From Rhizobium aethiopicum (GTDB lineage: Bacteria > Pseudomonadota > Alphaproteobacteria > Rhizobiales > Rhizobiaceae): a DNA stretch of 64,000 nt. Positions 17,686 through 26,460 of the stretch are shown in pieces. The DNA is taken from the NCBI RefSeq assembly GCF_900094625.1, contig NZ_FMAJ01000007.1:1-64000 (forward strand), given 5' to 3'. Every line of letters starts with the position of its first letter. Positions within the stretch are counted from its first letter, which is position 1. The translations under genes and the position numbers were made by a program. Below the pieces are notes generated by a model. That model saw only the letters and a list, made by a program, of their open reading frames with translations. It made no database searches and was not told the DNA's origin.

Positions 17686-18609
17686 ATGATGGGTGTGTGG
17701 ATCGATAGCGATATGGGCTTCGACGACATAGCCGCCATTCTGGTGGTGGCGCAGTCGGAATATGCGATCGACGGCGTCTCGCTGGTTTTCGGCAATACGC
17801 GGCTGCCGCAGGTGCGGGCGAATGCCGCCGGGGCCGCCAGCGCCTTCGGCTGGCCCTTTCCCATCCATACCGGCCGTGCTGCGCCCGTTCTCGGCAGGCT
17901 CGAAACCGCCCAGGCGATCCTCGGCGAAACTGGCATCCCGACACCAGGCAAGAGCCTGCCGGAAGCCCCTGCCCTTGCCGAGAGCGATGCCTTCACCGCG
18001 CTCTGCCGCTGGCTCGAAGGCAACGGGCCACACCGCATTCTGGCGCTCGGCCCCCTCACCAATGTTGCCGCAGTGGCGCTTGCCCGCCCCGATCTTGCCG
18101 CCGGCATCACCGACCTCGTCTGGATGGGCGGGGGCATCACGTCAGGCAATCATACGGCCTCCGCCGAATTCAACGCGCTTGCCGATCCCGAGGCGCTGGC
18201 AATCGTCATCGCCCATGGCCTGCCGCTGCGCATGGTCGATCTAGATCTCTGCCGCAAGGTGCTGGCAAGACCCGAGGATGCCGAGCCGGTGCGCAATGCC
18301 GGCGGCGCCAATGCCGAACTTATCGCCGACATGTTCGCCGGTTATATAGGTATCGGCACCAGCCGCGGCCGTCCCGGCATGGCGATCTACGATCCCTGCG
18401 CCGCCGTCGCCTTCGTCGCTCCCGACATCGTCGGCTTCCGCCCTGCGCGTATCGACGTCGAACTGCAAGGCGCCTACACCCGTGGCCGCACCGTCGTCGA
18501 GACCCGCGCCACCCATTCGACGTTCAACGCGCAATTCGCCGCCGATATCGATGCCGACAAGGCGCGTAACATCATTCTCACCGCCCTCATCAACGAGGCC
18601 CGCAGATGA
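17686..18609 (+). CDS. Inosine/uridine-preferring nucleoside hydrolase
   Basis: This enzyme of about 307 residues splits nucleosides into base and ribose. It begins with the calcium-binding aspartate cluster DSDMGFDDIAAI (family pattern DxDxGxDD) and contains LGPLTNVAAVALARPDL and WMGGGITSGNHT. The start is either ATG 17686 or ATG 17689, one base after the ATPase gene. The end overlaps the adenine deaminase start by four bases. It probably acts in the cytoplasm on nucleosides imported by the adjacent ABC system. Confidence 0.88.
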   Translation: MMGVWIDSDMGFDDIAAILVVAQSEYAIDGVSLVFGNTRLPQVRANAAGAASAFGWPFPIHTGRAAPVLGRLETAQAILGETGIPTPGKSLPEAPALAESDAFTALCRWLEGNGPHRILALGPLTNVAAVALARPDLAAGITDLVWMGGGITSGNHTASAEFNALADPEALAIVIAHGLPLRMVDLDLCRKVLARPEDAEPVRNAGGANAELIADMFAGYIGIGTSRGRPGMAIYDPCAAVAFVAPDIVGFRPARIDVELQGAYTRGRTVVETRATHSTFNAQFAADIDADKARNIILTALINEARR

Positions 18610-20393
18610 ACGCCATTCCTCGTCAGGAACCTTTCGATCTCAACGATCCTGCCTTGCGCGCCCGCGCCGTCGCCGCCGCCCGCGGCGATGCTCCCTTCGA
18701 TATGCTGATTACCGGCGGCCGCCTGCTCGATGCGGTGACGGGCCTGATCCGGGAGGCTGACATCGGCCTCGTCGGCGCGCTGATCGCCAGCGTTCATGTG
18801 CCGACGAGCCGCGCGGATGCCGTCGAGATCGTCGATGCGGCAGGCGGCATCCTGACGCCGGGCCTCATCGACACGCACATGCATGTCGAAAGCTCGATGG
18901 TGACGCCTGCGGAATATGCAAGCGCGGTGCTGCCGCGCGGTGTCACCACGGTCGTCTGGGATCCGCATGAATTCGGCAATGTCCATGGGATCGACGGCGT
19001 GCGCTGGGCAATCGAGGCGGCCCGCGTCCTGCCGCTGCGCATGATCCTGCTCGCCCCGTCCTGCGTGCCCTCAGCACCGGACCTGGAACTTGCCGGCGCC
19101 GATTTCGATGCCGCCGTCATCGCCGAGATGCTGCGTTCTCCGGCTATCGACGGCGTTGCCGAAGTCATGAACATGCGCGGCGTCATTGACGGCGATCCGC
19201 GCATGAGCGCCATCGTCAACTCAGGCCTTGCCTCCGGCAAGCTCATCTGCGGCCATGCCCGTGGCCTCGAAGGCGCTGACCTCAACGCCTTCATGGCAGC
19301 GGGCGTCACCTCCGACCATGAGCTCACCTCCGGCGCTGATCTCCTCGCTAAGCTTTCCGCCGGCCTGACGATCGAACTGCGCGGCTCGCACGACCATCTG
19401 CTGCAGGAATTCGTCGAGGTGCTGAACGGCCTCGGCCATCTGCCCCCAACCGTCACCCTCTGCACCGACGACGTCTTTCCCGATGAGCTCTACCAAAGCG
19501 GCGGTCTCGACGATGTGATCAGACGCCTGGTGCGTTACGGCATGAAGCCGGAATGGGCGCTGCGCGCCGCGACTTTCAATGCCGCACAACGGCTGAAGCG
19601 CTCCGATCTCGGCCTCATCGCCGCCGGCCGCCGCGCCGATCTCGTTCTCTTCGAGGACCTGACGGAATTCCACGCGCGCCTCGTCATATCGGGCGGCCGC
19701 ATCACCGCCCGCAACGGCAATATGGAAGCGGCCGCAAAGCCGCTCGATCCCGCGCCGCTCATCAATTCCGTGAAGCTGCCGCCGCTGACCGACAACGATT
19801 TCCGCATTCCTGCGAAGGGGACGCGCGTCCGCGTCGCCACCATCGACCGCCCGCGTTTTACGCAATGGGGCGAAGCCGAAACGGAGGTCCAGGACGGCTT
19901 CGTCGTGCCGCCGGCAGGCAGCGCCATGATCGCCGTCGCCCATCGCCACGGCAAGGCTGTCAGGGCCCCGCGCATCGGCTTCCTCACCGGTTGGGGCGAA
20001 TGGCGCGGCGCCTTCTGCACCACCGTCTCGCATGACAGCCACAACCTCACCGTCTTCGGCGGCAATGCAGGCGACATGGCGCTCGCCGCCAACGCCGTCA
20101 TAGCGGCCGGCGGCGGCATGGCGGTCGCCATGGATGGCCGGATCGAGGCGATCCTGCCGCTGCCGCTGTCTGGCCTAGTCACCGACGCATCGCTGAAGGA
20201 CACAGCCTCGGCCTTCGCCGAAATCCGCAAGGCCATGGACAAGATCGTCGACTGGAAACCGCCCTATCGCGTCTTCAAGGCCTGCTTCGGCGCAACCCTC
20301 GCCTGCAATGCCGGCCCGCACCAGACGGATCTGGGGATTGCTGATGTGGTGACAGGGAAGGTGCTGGAAAGCCCAGTGCTTGAGGTTTTGTAA
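18606..20393 (+). CDS. ade: Adenine deaminase
   Basis: The 595-residue amidohydrolase converts adenine to hypoxanthine and ammonia. The metal-binding DTHMHVESSM motif and the following TTVVWDPHEFGN are diagnostic of the Ade family, and SHDSHNLTVFGGN is the conserved C-terminal block. As the last gene of the operon it would act on adenine released by the nucleoside hydrolase encoded just upstream. Confidence 0.93.
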   Translation: MNAIPRQEPFDLNDPALRARAVAAARGDAPFDMLITGGRLLDAVTGLIREADIGLVGALIASVHVPTSRADAVEIVDAAGGILTPGLIDTHMHVESSMVTPAEYASAVLPRGVTTVVWDPHEFGNVHGIDGVRWAIEAARVLPLRMILLAPSCVPSAPDLELAGADFDAAVIAEMLRSPAIDGVAEVMNMRGVIDGDPRMSAIVNSGLASGKLICGHARGLEGADLNAFMAAGVTSDHELTSGADLLAKLSAGLTIELRGSHDHLLQEFVEVLNGLGHLPPTVTLCTDDVFPDELYQSGGLDDVIRRLVRYGMKPEWALRAATFNAAQRLKRSDLGLIAAGRRADLVLFEDLTEFHARLVISGGRITARNGNMEAAAKPLDPAPLINSVKLPPLTDNDFRIPAKGTRVRVATIDRPRFTQWGEAETEVQDGFVVPPAGSAMIAVAHRHGKAVRAPRIGFLTGWGEWRGAFCTTVSHDSHNLTVFGGNAGDMALAANAVIAAGGGMAVAMDGRIEAILPLPLSGLVTDASLKDTASAFAEIRKAMDKIVDWKPPYRVFKACFGATLACNAGPHQTDLGIADVVTGKVLESPVLEVL

Positions 20394-20456
20394 GTTGTGA
20401 CGCACGGACCGTAAACGAGAGGACGTGCCGTGCAGCCCCGGGGGCGCAAACGCGAG

Positions 20457-21626
20457 CTAAACCTTCAACTCCCGCTCCACCAACGCCACCCAGTAAGCCG
20501 TCCCGTATCCGAGCGCCTCATCATTAAAATCATAAGCCGTGTTGTGGTGCAGCGCGCCATCCACCGCCGGCCCGTTGCCCAGCCAGACATAACAGCCCGG
20601 CGCATTCTCGGCGAAGAAAGCGAAGTCATCACCGGCCGTCGACGGCGGAAAGCTAGTCCGCACCTTCTCGCCGAACACCGAACTGGCCGCTGCAAGCGCC
20701 CGCGACGTCGCATCCGCGTCATTGACGACAGGCGGAATGCGCCGCTCGAAACGATAGTCGGCTGATATGCCGTACATGGCGGCCGTTCCGCTGGCCAATC
20801 GACCGATCTCGGTTTCCAGCTGATCTCGCACTTCAGGCGAATAGGCCCGCGCGGTCCCGCCGATCTCCACGATATCAGGAATGACGTTCAGCGCCTTCGC
20901 ATCGCCCGCCTGGAGGAAACAGGCGCTGACGACGGCCGGCTGCAGCGGATCGACCACGCGTCCGACGATCGTCTGCAGCGACGTCAGGAACGTTCCGGCC
21001 GCCGTGATCGGATCCCGGCCGAGATGCGGTTTGGCGCCGTGCGTGCCGACGCCGCGAAAGGTGATGCGCCAGCTGTCGGAGGAGGCAAGCTGCGGCCCTT
21101 CGACCACCGCGATCTCGTCAACCGACAACCCCGGCATATTGTGCAGGCCATAAACGGCATCGCAGGGAAAGAGCTGGTAGAACCCTTCCTCGACCATCCG
21201 CTTTGCTCCGCCGCGGCCCTCTTCGGCCGGCTGAAAGATGAAATGCACCGTGCCGGAAAAATCCCGCGTGGCCGCCAGATGCCGCGCGGCGCCAACCAGC
21301 ATCGCCGTATGGCCGTCATGCCCGCAGGCATGCATCTTTCCCGGAACGGTCGATCTATAGGGCCGCTCCGCCATTTCAGGCATCGCGAGCGCATCCATAT
21401 CCGCCCTCAGCCCGATCCTGCGCGCGCCATTGCCGACCTGCAGCGTGCCGACGACGCCGGTGCCGGCAAGTCCGCGATGCACTGTGATGCCGGCCTCCTC
21501 GAGAAGCCTGGCGACGATCCCGGCGGTGCGCTCCTCCTCGAAACCGAGTTCCGGGTTGGCGTGCAGATCGCGGCGCAAGGCGATGAGGAATGGCAGATCG
21601 TCCTTGATCCGGGCGGGAATGCTCAT
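20457..21626 (-). CDS. M20 family amidohydrolase (hippurate/N-acyl amino acid hydrolase-like)
   Basis: The 389-residue cytoplasmic metalloenzyme has the ACGHDGHTAML metal-binding block, LHANPELGFEEERT near the N-terminus and FIFQPAEEGRGGAKRMVEEG. Relatives hydrolyse N-acyl or hippurate-type amides. It lies 92 bases after tctA on the same strand and is probably the last gene of that operon, so its substrate may be what the tct system imports. Confidence 0.85.
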   Translation of the reverse strand: MSIPARIKDDLPFLIALRRDLHANPELGFEEERTAGIVARLLEEAGITVHRGLAGTGVVGTLQVGNGARRIGLRADMDALAMPEMAERPYRSTVPGKMHACGHDGHTAMLVGAARHLAATRDFSGTVHFIFQPAEEGRGGAKRMVEEGFYQLFPCDAVYGLHNMPGLSVDEIAVVEGPQLASSDSWRITFRGVGTHGAKPHLGRDPITAAGTFLTSLQTIVGRVVDPLQPAVVSACFLQAGDAKALNVIPDIVEIGGTARAYSPEVRDQLETEIGRLASGTAAMYGISADYRFERRIPPVVNDADATSRALAAASSVFGEKVRTSFPPSTAGDDFAFFAENAPGCYVWLGNGPAVDGALHHNTAYDFNDEALGYGTAYWVALVERELKV

Positions 21627-21718
21627 GGGCCTTAATATCCCTTCATGCGAAACGGGCGCCCGAACGGCGCCCGCGTCAGATCATTCCTTGTTCATCAAAC
21701 AGCTCGCGAGTTCAACCT

Positions 21719-23227
21719 CTACGCTTCTTCGACGAACACTTCCTCGCGCTTCTTCCTGACGCTCGGCAGGAAGACGACGATCAGCACGGCGACCGCAATT
21801 GCCAGAAGCGTCGCGCTGATCGGCCGCGTGACGAAGGTGGTGGCGTCGCCGCGCGACAGGATCATCGCCCGCCGCAGATTCTCTTCCAGCAGCGGGCCGA
21901 GCACGAAGCCGAGCAGCAGCGGCGCCGGCTCGCAGCGGAGTTTTGCCAGCACGTAGCCGATGAGGCCAAAGAAGGCGACGGCATAGAGGTCGTATACGTT
22001 CGAATTGACGCTGTAGACCCCGATTGAGCAGAAGGCCATGATGATGGGGAAGAGCACGTAATAGGGCACAGTCAGCAGCTTCACCCACAGCCCGATCAGC
22101 GGCAGGTTGAGGATGACCAGCAGCAGATTGCCGATCCACATCGAGGCGATGATCCCCCAGAACAGCGCCGGCTGCTCGGTGGCGACATTCGGGCCCGGCA
22201 CGATGCCCTGGATGATCATCGCGCCGATCATCAGCGCCATGACGGGATTGGCCGGAATGCCGAGCGTCAGCAGCGGAATGAACGAGGTCTGCGCGCCGGC
22301 ATTATTGGCCGATTCCGGCCCTGCGACGCCGGCGACCGCGCCCTGGCCGAATTCCTGCGGCGTCTTCGACAGGCGTTTTTCCACCGTATAGGAGGCGAAG
22401 GAAGCAAGGATCGCGCCGCCGCCCGGCAGGATGCCGAGCGCCGAACCGATCGCCGTGCCGCGAATGACGGGAGCGATCATCTGCTTGAATTCCTGGCGCG
22501 AGGGCAGGAGACCGGATACCTTGGCCATCAGCACCGTGCGTGTCGACTCGCCCTCGAGATTGCGCAGGATTTCCGCCACCCCGAAGACGCCGACGGCGAG
22601 TGCCACGAAATTAAGCCCGTCAGCATATTCACGGATGCCGAGCGTGAAGCGCGGCGTGCCGGTATAGATGTCGGTGCCGACGAGGCCGAGCAGCAGCCCG
22701 AGCGCCACCATCGCCAGCGCCTTGACGACCGAACCATGCGCCAGCGCGATCGAGGAAACGAGACCGACGATCATGAGCGAGAAATACTCGGCCGCACCGA
22801 ATTGCAGCGCGATGTCGGTGAGCGGCGGGGCGAAGATCGCCACGAGGAAGGTTGAGACCGTACCGGCGAAGAACGAGCCGAGAGCCGCGATCGCGAGCGC
22901 CGCCCCCGCCCTGCCCCTGCGCGCCATCTGATAGCCGTCGATCGCGGTGACGGCGGACGAGGACTCGCCCGGCATGTTGATGAGGATCGCTGTCGTCGAG
23001 CCGCCATACTGCGCGCCGTAATAAATGCCGGCGAGCATGATGAGTGAAGAAACCGGCTCAAGCTGGAAGGTGATCGGCAGGAGCATGGCGATCGTCGCGG
23101 TGGCGCCGATGCCGGGCAGCACGCCGATCAGCGTGCCGAGCAGCACGCCGATCAGGCAGAAGAGAAGATTGTCGATTGTCGCCGCTGTGGCGAAGCCGAG
23201 CGCGAGATTGCTGAAGAGATCCACCAT
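21719..23227 (-). CDS. Tripartite tricarboxylate transporter, large permease subunit (TctA)
   Basis: The 502-residue membrane protein has 11-12 hydrophobic helices and the TctA hallmarks LGTLIGVLPGIGATATIAMLLP near the N-terminus and GILPGGGAILASF in the second half. With TctB and the periplasmic TctC it imports carboxylates using an ion gradient. The start lies just after the tctB stop. Confidence 0.93.
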   Translation of the reverse strand: MVDLFSNLALGFATAATIDNLLFCLIGVLLGTLIGVLPGIGATATIAMLLPITFQLEPVSSLIMLAGIYYGAQYGGSTTAILINMPGESSSAVTAIDGYQMARRGRAGAALAIAALGSFFAGTVSTFLVAIFAPPLTDIALQFGAAEYFSLMIVGLVSSIALAHGSVVKALAMVALGLLLGLVGTDIYTGTPRFTLGIREYADGLNFVALAVGVFGVAEILRNLEGESTRTVLMAKVSGLLPSRQEFKQMIAPVIRGTAIGSALGILPGGGAILASFASYTVEKRLSKTPQEFGQGAVAGVAGPESANNAGAQTSFIPLLTLGIPANPVMALMIGAMIIQGIVPGPNVATEQPALFWGIIASMWIGNLLLVILNLPLIGLWVKLLTVPYYVLFPIIMAFCSIGVYSVNSNVYDLYAVAFFGLIGYVLAKLRCEPAPLLLGFVLGPLLEENLRRAMILSRGDATTFVTRPISATLLAIAVAVLIVVFLPSVRKKREEVFVEEA

Positions 23228-23233
23228 CGCCTC

Positions 23234-23695
23234 CTAGAACCGGACCCAGGGGCCGAAACGCTCGAACGGCAGCCCGAGCCCATAGCTGAAGACGGCGACC
23301 GAAAAGATCGTCAGCAGCAGCGAGAGGATGACCGCATACACCACGTTCATTTTGCGCGATGCAAAGCAGGCGATGAAGGCAGTGAAGAACAGCGCCGGCG
23401 CAAATCCGAGCCCCCGCACCGTCAGCCCGAAGAAGACGGGAGCCGGCAGGATGAAGAGCATGCCGCGCCAGGCGAAGGGATCGACCGGCTCCCCCTCCAC
23501 TCGCAGCGCCTGAATGAAGATGATCGCGCCGAGAAGTATCAGCGCGCAGGCAAGGATGAACGGGAAATAGCCGGGGCCCATGCGCAACGCCGTGCCGAGA
23601 TCGAGCCCCAGTGACTGGAAGGCAAAGAAAGCGCCGGTCGCGACGAAAAGCGCGCCGCAGATCGCATTGGTGGTATCGAAACTGATGGACTTCAT
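23234..23695 (-). CDS. Tripartite tricarboxylate transporter, small permease subunit (TctB)
   Basis: The 153-residue protein has four predicted membrane helices, the size and plan of TctB. The start at 23695 is preferred over 23737 because AGGAGA lies eight bases upstream of it. It is followed six bases later by tctA. Confidence 0.85.
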   Translation of the reverse strand: MKSISFDTTNAICGALFVATGAFFAFQSLGLDLGTALRMGPGYFPFILACALILLGAIIFIQALRVEGEPVDPFAWRGMLFILPAPVFFGLTVRGLGFAPALFFTAFIACFASRKMNVVYAVILSLLLTIFSVAVFSYGLGLPFERFGPWVRF

Positions 23696-23746
23696 GGTGT
23701 CTCCTGGAGTTGGAGATGGTTCACGTGACGCCGTCACAAAGGAGCT

Positions 23747-23883
23747 AGCCCCTCATCCGCCTCTCGGCACCTTCTCCCCTTAAACGGGGAGAAGGGGACA
23801 CACCGCAAACCTCCCACCTCGGCCGCCGTTGCTCGTGGCAAATCCCGTCCCCCGCGCGTGGGGAGAGATTAGGGTGAGAAGCT
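23747..23883. repeat. Rhizobial intergenic mosaic repeat
   Basis: This stretch contains CTTCTCCCC...GGGGAGAAGG and a second GGGGAGAGATTAGGGTGAG segment, which I recognise as parts of a dispersed intergenic repeat common in rhizobial genomes. It sits between tctC and tctB, inside an operon, where the stem could affect mRNA processing and relative expression. Recognition is from memory and copy number is not testable here. Confidence 0.6.
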
Positions 23884-23913
23884 CGTCCGGCACGTCGAAC
23901 GAGGATTTGATCA

Positions 23914-24897
23914 TCAGTCGGCGTATTCGCCGGCAGCCTCGATCACCGGCTTCCAGCGGGCGATCTCGGTTTCGAGCTTGGCTTTCAAAGCAGCAGGCGT
24001 TGCATCGCCGTCGGAAGACGGCGCGGTGCCGAGCTCGGCGAAACGGGCGCCGACATTCGGATCCTTCAGCGCCACCTGCAGCGACTTCGACAAGCGCTCG
24101 TTGACCTCGGCCGGCGTGCCCTTCGGCGTGTAGATGCCATGCCAGATACCGACTTCGAAGCCGGCCAGGCCGGCTTCGACAGCCGTCGGAACGTCCTTCA
24201 GCACGTCAAGACGCTTCGGCGAGGTCACGGCATAGGCCTTGATCGTGCCGCCGGTGATCTGCTTCGTCGTGTTGGTGGTCTGGTCGCACATGATATCGAC
24301 CTGGCCGCCGAGCAGATCGGTCATTGCAGGGCCGGTTCCCTTGTAGGGAACGGTCGTGAGTGGCGTCTGGATGGCGCTCATGAACATCATGCCGCAGAGA
24401 TGCGAGGCCGCACCGATGCCGGCGTTGGCGACCGTCACCTTATCCTTGTTGGCCTTGACGTAGTCGATCAGTCCCTTGAGGTCGGTCGCCTCGAAGTCCT
24501 TGCGCGCGACGATCGTCATCGGCACCTCGGTGACGAGGCCGACATAGTCGAAGGCGCCGAGTGTGTCGTAGGCGAGCTTGCGATAGAGCGTGGCGCTGGT
24601 CGCCATGCCGATATGGTGCAAAAGGATGGTGTAACCATCGGGATCGGCGTTCGCCACGCGGCCGGCGCCGAGCGTGCCGCCGGCACCGCCGACATTTTCA
24701 ACGACGATCTGCTGGCCGAGATCCTTCGACATGGATTCAGCGACAAGGCGTGCAACCGTATCGGTCGGGCCGCCGGCCGCGAAGGGCACGACCATGGTGA
24801 TGGTCCGTTCGGGATAGGTCTGCGCCGAAGCGACGCCGGCGAGAAGAGAGACCGCGGCAGCCGCGGTCAGGCCGAGCATGGCCTTCAGTATTTTCAT
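23914..24897 (-). CDS. Tripartite tricarboxylate transporter substrate-binding protein (TctC/Bug family)
   Basis: The 327-residue periplasmic protein has a signal peptide of about 24 residues (ending GVASA) and the Bug-family opening YPERTITMVVPFAAGGPTDT. The start at 24897 has GGGAGGAAA just upstream; the frame runs open to 24990. The ligand is unknown, probably a carboxylate. It is the first gene of the tctCBA-amidohydrolase operon and lies downstream of a DctB/DctD-like pair. Confidence 0.9.
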   Translation of the reverse strand: MKILKAMLGLTAAAAVSLLAGVASAQTYPERTITMVVPFAAGGPTDTVARLVAESMSKDLGQQIVVENVGGAGGTLGAGRVANADPDGYTILLHHIGMATSATLYRKLAYDTLGAFDYVGLVTEVPMTIVARKDFEATDLKGLIDYVKANKDKVTVANAGIGAASHLCGMMFMSAIQTPLTTVPYKGTGPAMTDLLGGQVDIMCDQTTNTTKQITGGTIKAYAVTSPKRLDVLKDVPTAVEAGLAGFEVGIWHGIYTPKGTPAEVNERLSKSLQVALKDPNVGARFAELGTAPSSDGDATPAALKAKLETEIARWKPVIEAAGEYAD

Positions 24898-25068
24898 CGT
24901 TTCCTCCCTGATGAAACAAGCAAGCCCGCCGACACATCCTCCGCGCCGGTTCGGATCACCTATTTGCCGCCGGAAAAAATCGAGCTGCAATCATTGCCGC
25001 CGCTTTCGCAAGACAATTATGCGACAGTGCGATGCAGCATGGGTCGATTTGGAAACAAACGGCTGCTG

Positions 25069-25092
25069 CGATGGGTGGAAATCCACCCATCG
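25069..25092. promoter_or_regulatory. Palindrome upstream of tctC (candidate activator site)
   Basis: CGATGGGTGGA and TCCACCCATCG form perfect 11-bp arms around a 2-base centre. The site is about 170 bases upstream of the tctC start, in the gap after the response regulator gene. The tight centre and absence of a T-run favour a protein-binding site over a terminator. It could be the upstream activating sequence for the NtrC-type regulator. I found no GG-N10-GC sigma54 promoter between it and tctC. Confidence 0.4.
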
Positions 25093-25125
25093 CGGCCCGA
25101 AGAATTGCGCAGCCAGCCAAGCAGC

Positions 25126-26460
25126 CTAGCTGTCGATGATCATCATCCGCTTGTCCAGCCCGTATTTCTGCATCTTTTCGTAAAGGGTCTTGCGGGAAAT
25201 GCCGAGCGACTCATAGACCGGCTTGAGGCTGCCGCCATGCGCCACGAGGGCGCTGGCAATCACCCCTCGCTCGAATTCGGCGACCCGTTCCGCAAGCCCG
25301 GTCGCCTCCTCAGCCTGCCGTCCGCCGTTGTCGAGGCCGAGGACCAGACGATCGGCGGCGTTCCTGAGTTCCCGCACATTGCCGGGCCAGTCGCGCTGGG
25401 CAATGTCGGAGATCACCTCCGGCGGCACCGCCACTTCGTCACGGCCGTAGCGGGCTGCCGCTTCCCGCACCAGCTGCAGGAAGAGCAGCGGAACGTCCGC
25501 CCGGCGTTGCGACAGCGACGGCACGTGCAGCGTCGCGACGTTCAGTCGGTAGAAAAGATCGGCGCGAAAGCGGCCAGCGGCTACCTCGGCCTCCAGATCC
25601 ACCTTGCTCGTCGCGATGAAGCGCACGTCGAGCGGCACGATCTCGTTCGATCCGAGCCTGGAGATCACCCGCTCCTGCAGCACCCGCAGGAACTTCGCCT
25701 GCAGATCGAACGGCATGGAGCCGATCTCGTCGAGCAGGATGGTGCCGCCGCGCCCATGTTCGAACTTTCCGTAGCGCGGCCTGACGGCGCCGGGAAAAGC
25801 GCCGGGCTCATGGCCGAAAAGCTCGCTCTCGATCAGGTTTGCCGGCAACGCGGCGCAGTTGATGGCAATGAACGGCCGGCTTGCCCGGGCGCTGATATCG
25901 TGGAGCGCGCGGGCCACCACCTCCTTGCCCGCCCCGGTATCGCCGACGATGAGCGTATCGGCGTCGCTGGCGCCGATCGCACGGATCCTGTAGCGCAGAT
26001 CCACCATCACCTGCGTGCGCCCCGGCAGCCGCGCCTCGATATCGTCGCGTTTGCCGGCGACCGCCTTCAGCAGCCGGTTTTCGAGCACCAGGCCGCGCCG
26101 CTCCATCGCCCGGCGGATGACGCCGGCGAGCATTTCCGGCGTGAACGGCTTCTCGATGAAATCATAGGCGCCTTCGCGCATCGCCTTCACCGCAAGCTGC
26201 ACATCACCATGGCCGGTGACGAGAATAACCGGCACCTCCTGATCGATCTCGCGGATCTTCTGCATCAGGCTCATGCCGTCCATGCCTGGCATGCGGATGT
26301 CGCTGACGACGACGCCGGGAAAGCTGTAGCCAATCAGCTCCAGCACATGGTCACCGTTCGAAAATGTCTCGACGCTGAAGCCGGATAGCTCCAGCGCCTG
26401 CGCCGTCGAGCGGCGCAGTTCCTCCTCGTCGTCAACAAGCAGGATCTTGGCATCGTTCAT
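25126..26460 (-). CDS. NtrC/DctD-type response regulator
   Basis: The 444-residue protein has a receiver domain with phospho-acceptor Asp54 (VVVSDIRMPGMDG), a sigma54-interaction AAA+ domain with Walker A GDTGAGKE (173-180) and Walker B GGTILLDE (238-245), and a C-terminal Fis-type helix-turn-helix (LGISRKTLYEKM). The sigma54-contacting loop reads GAFPGA (220-225) instead of GAFTGA, so normal sigma54 activation is not certain. It overlaps the sensor kinase gene by four bases and precedes tctC, its likely target. Confidence 0.9.
   Translation of the reverse strand: MNDAKILLVDDEEELRRSTAQALELSGFSVETFSNGDHVLELIGYSFPGVVVSDIRMPGMDGMSLMQKIREIDQEVPVILVTGHGDVQLAVKAMREGAYDFIEKPFTPEMLAGVIRRAMERRGLVLENRLLKAVAGKRDDIEARLPGRTQVMVDLRYRIRAIGASDADTLIVGDTGAGKEVVARALHDISARASRPFIAINCAALPANLIESELFGHEPGAFPGAVRPRYGKFEHGRGGTILLDEIGSMPFDLQAKFLRVLQERVISRLGSNEIVPLDVRFIATSKVDLEAEVAAGRFRADLFYRLNVATLHVPSLSQRRADVPLLFLQLVREAAARYGRDEVAVPPEVISDIAQRDWPGNVRELRNAADRLVLGLDNGGRQAEEATGLAERVAEFERGVIASALVAHGGSLKPVYESLGISRKTLYEKMQKYGLDKRMMIIDS

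Noticed and set aside
24139..26388. 749-codon plus-strand frame opposite tctC and the response regulator
   Set aside because: Rich in Arg, His, Ala and Gly as typical antisense frames are, spans two well-identified genes and has no domain.
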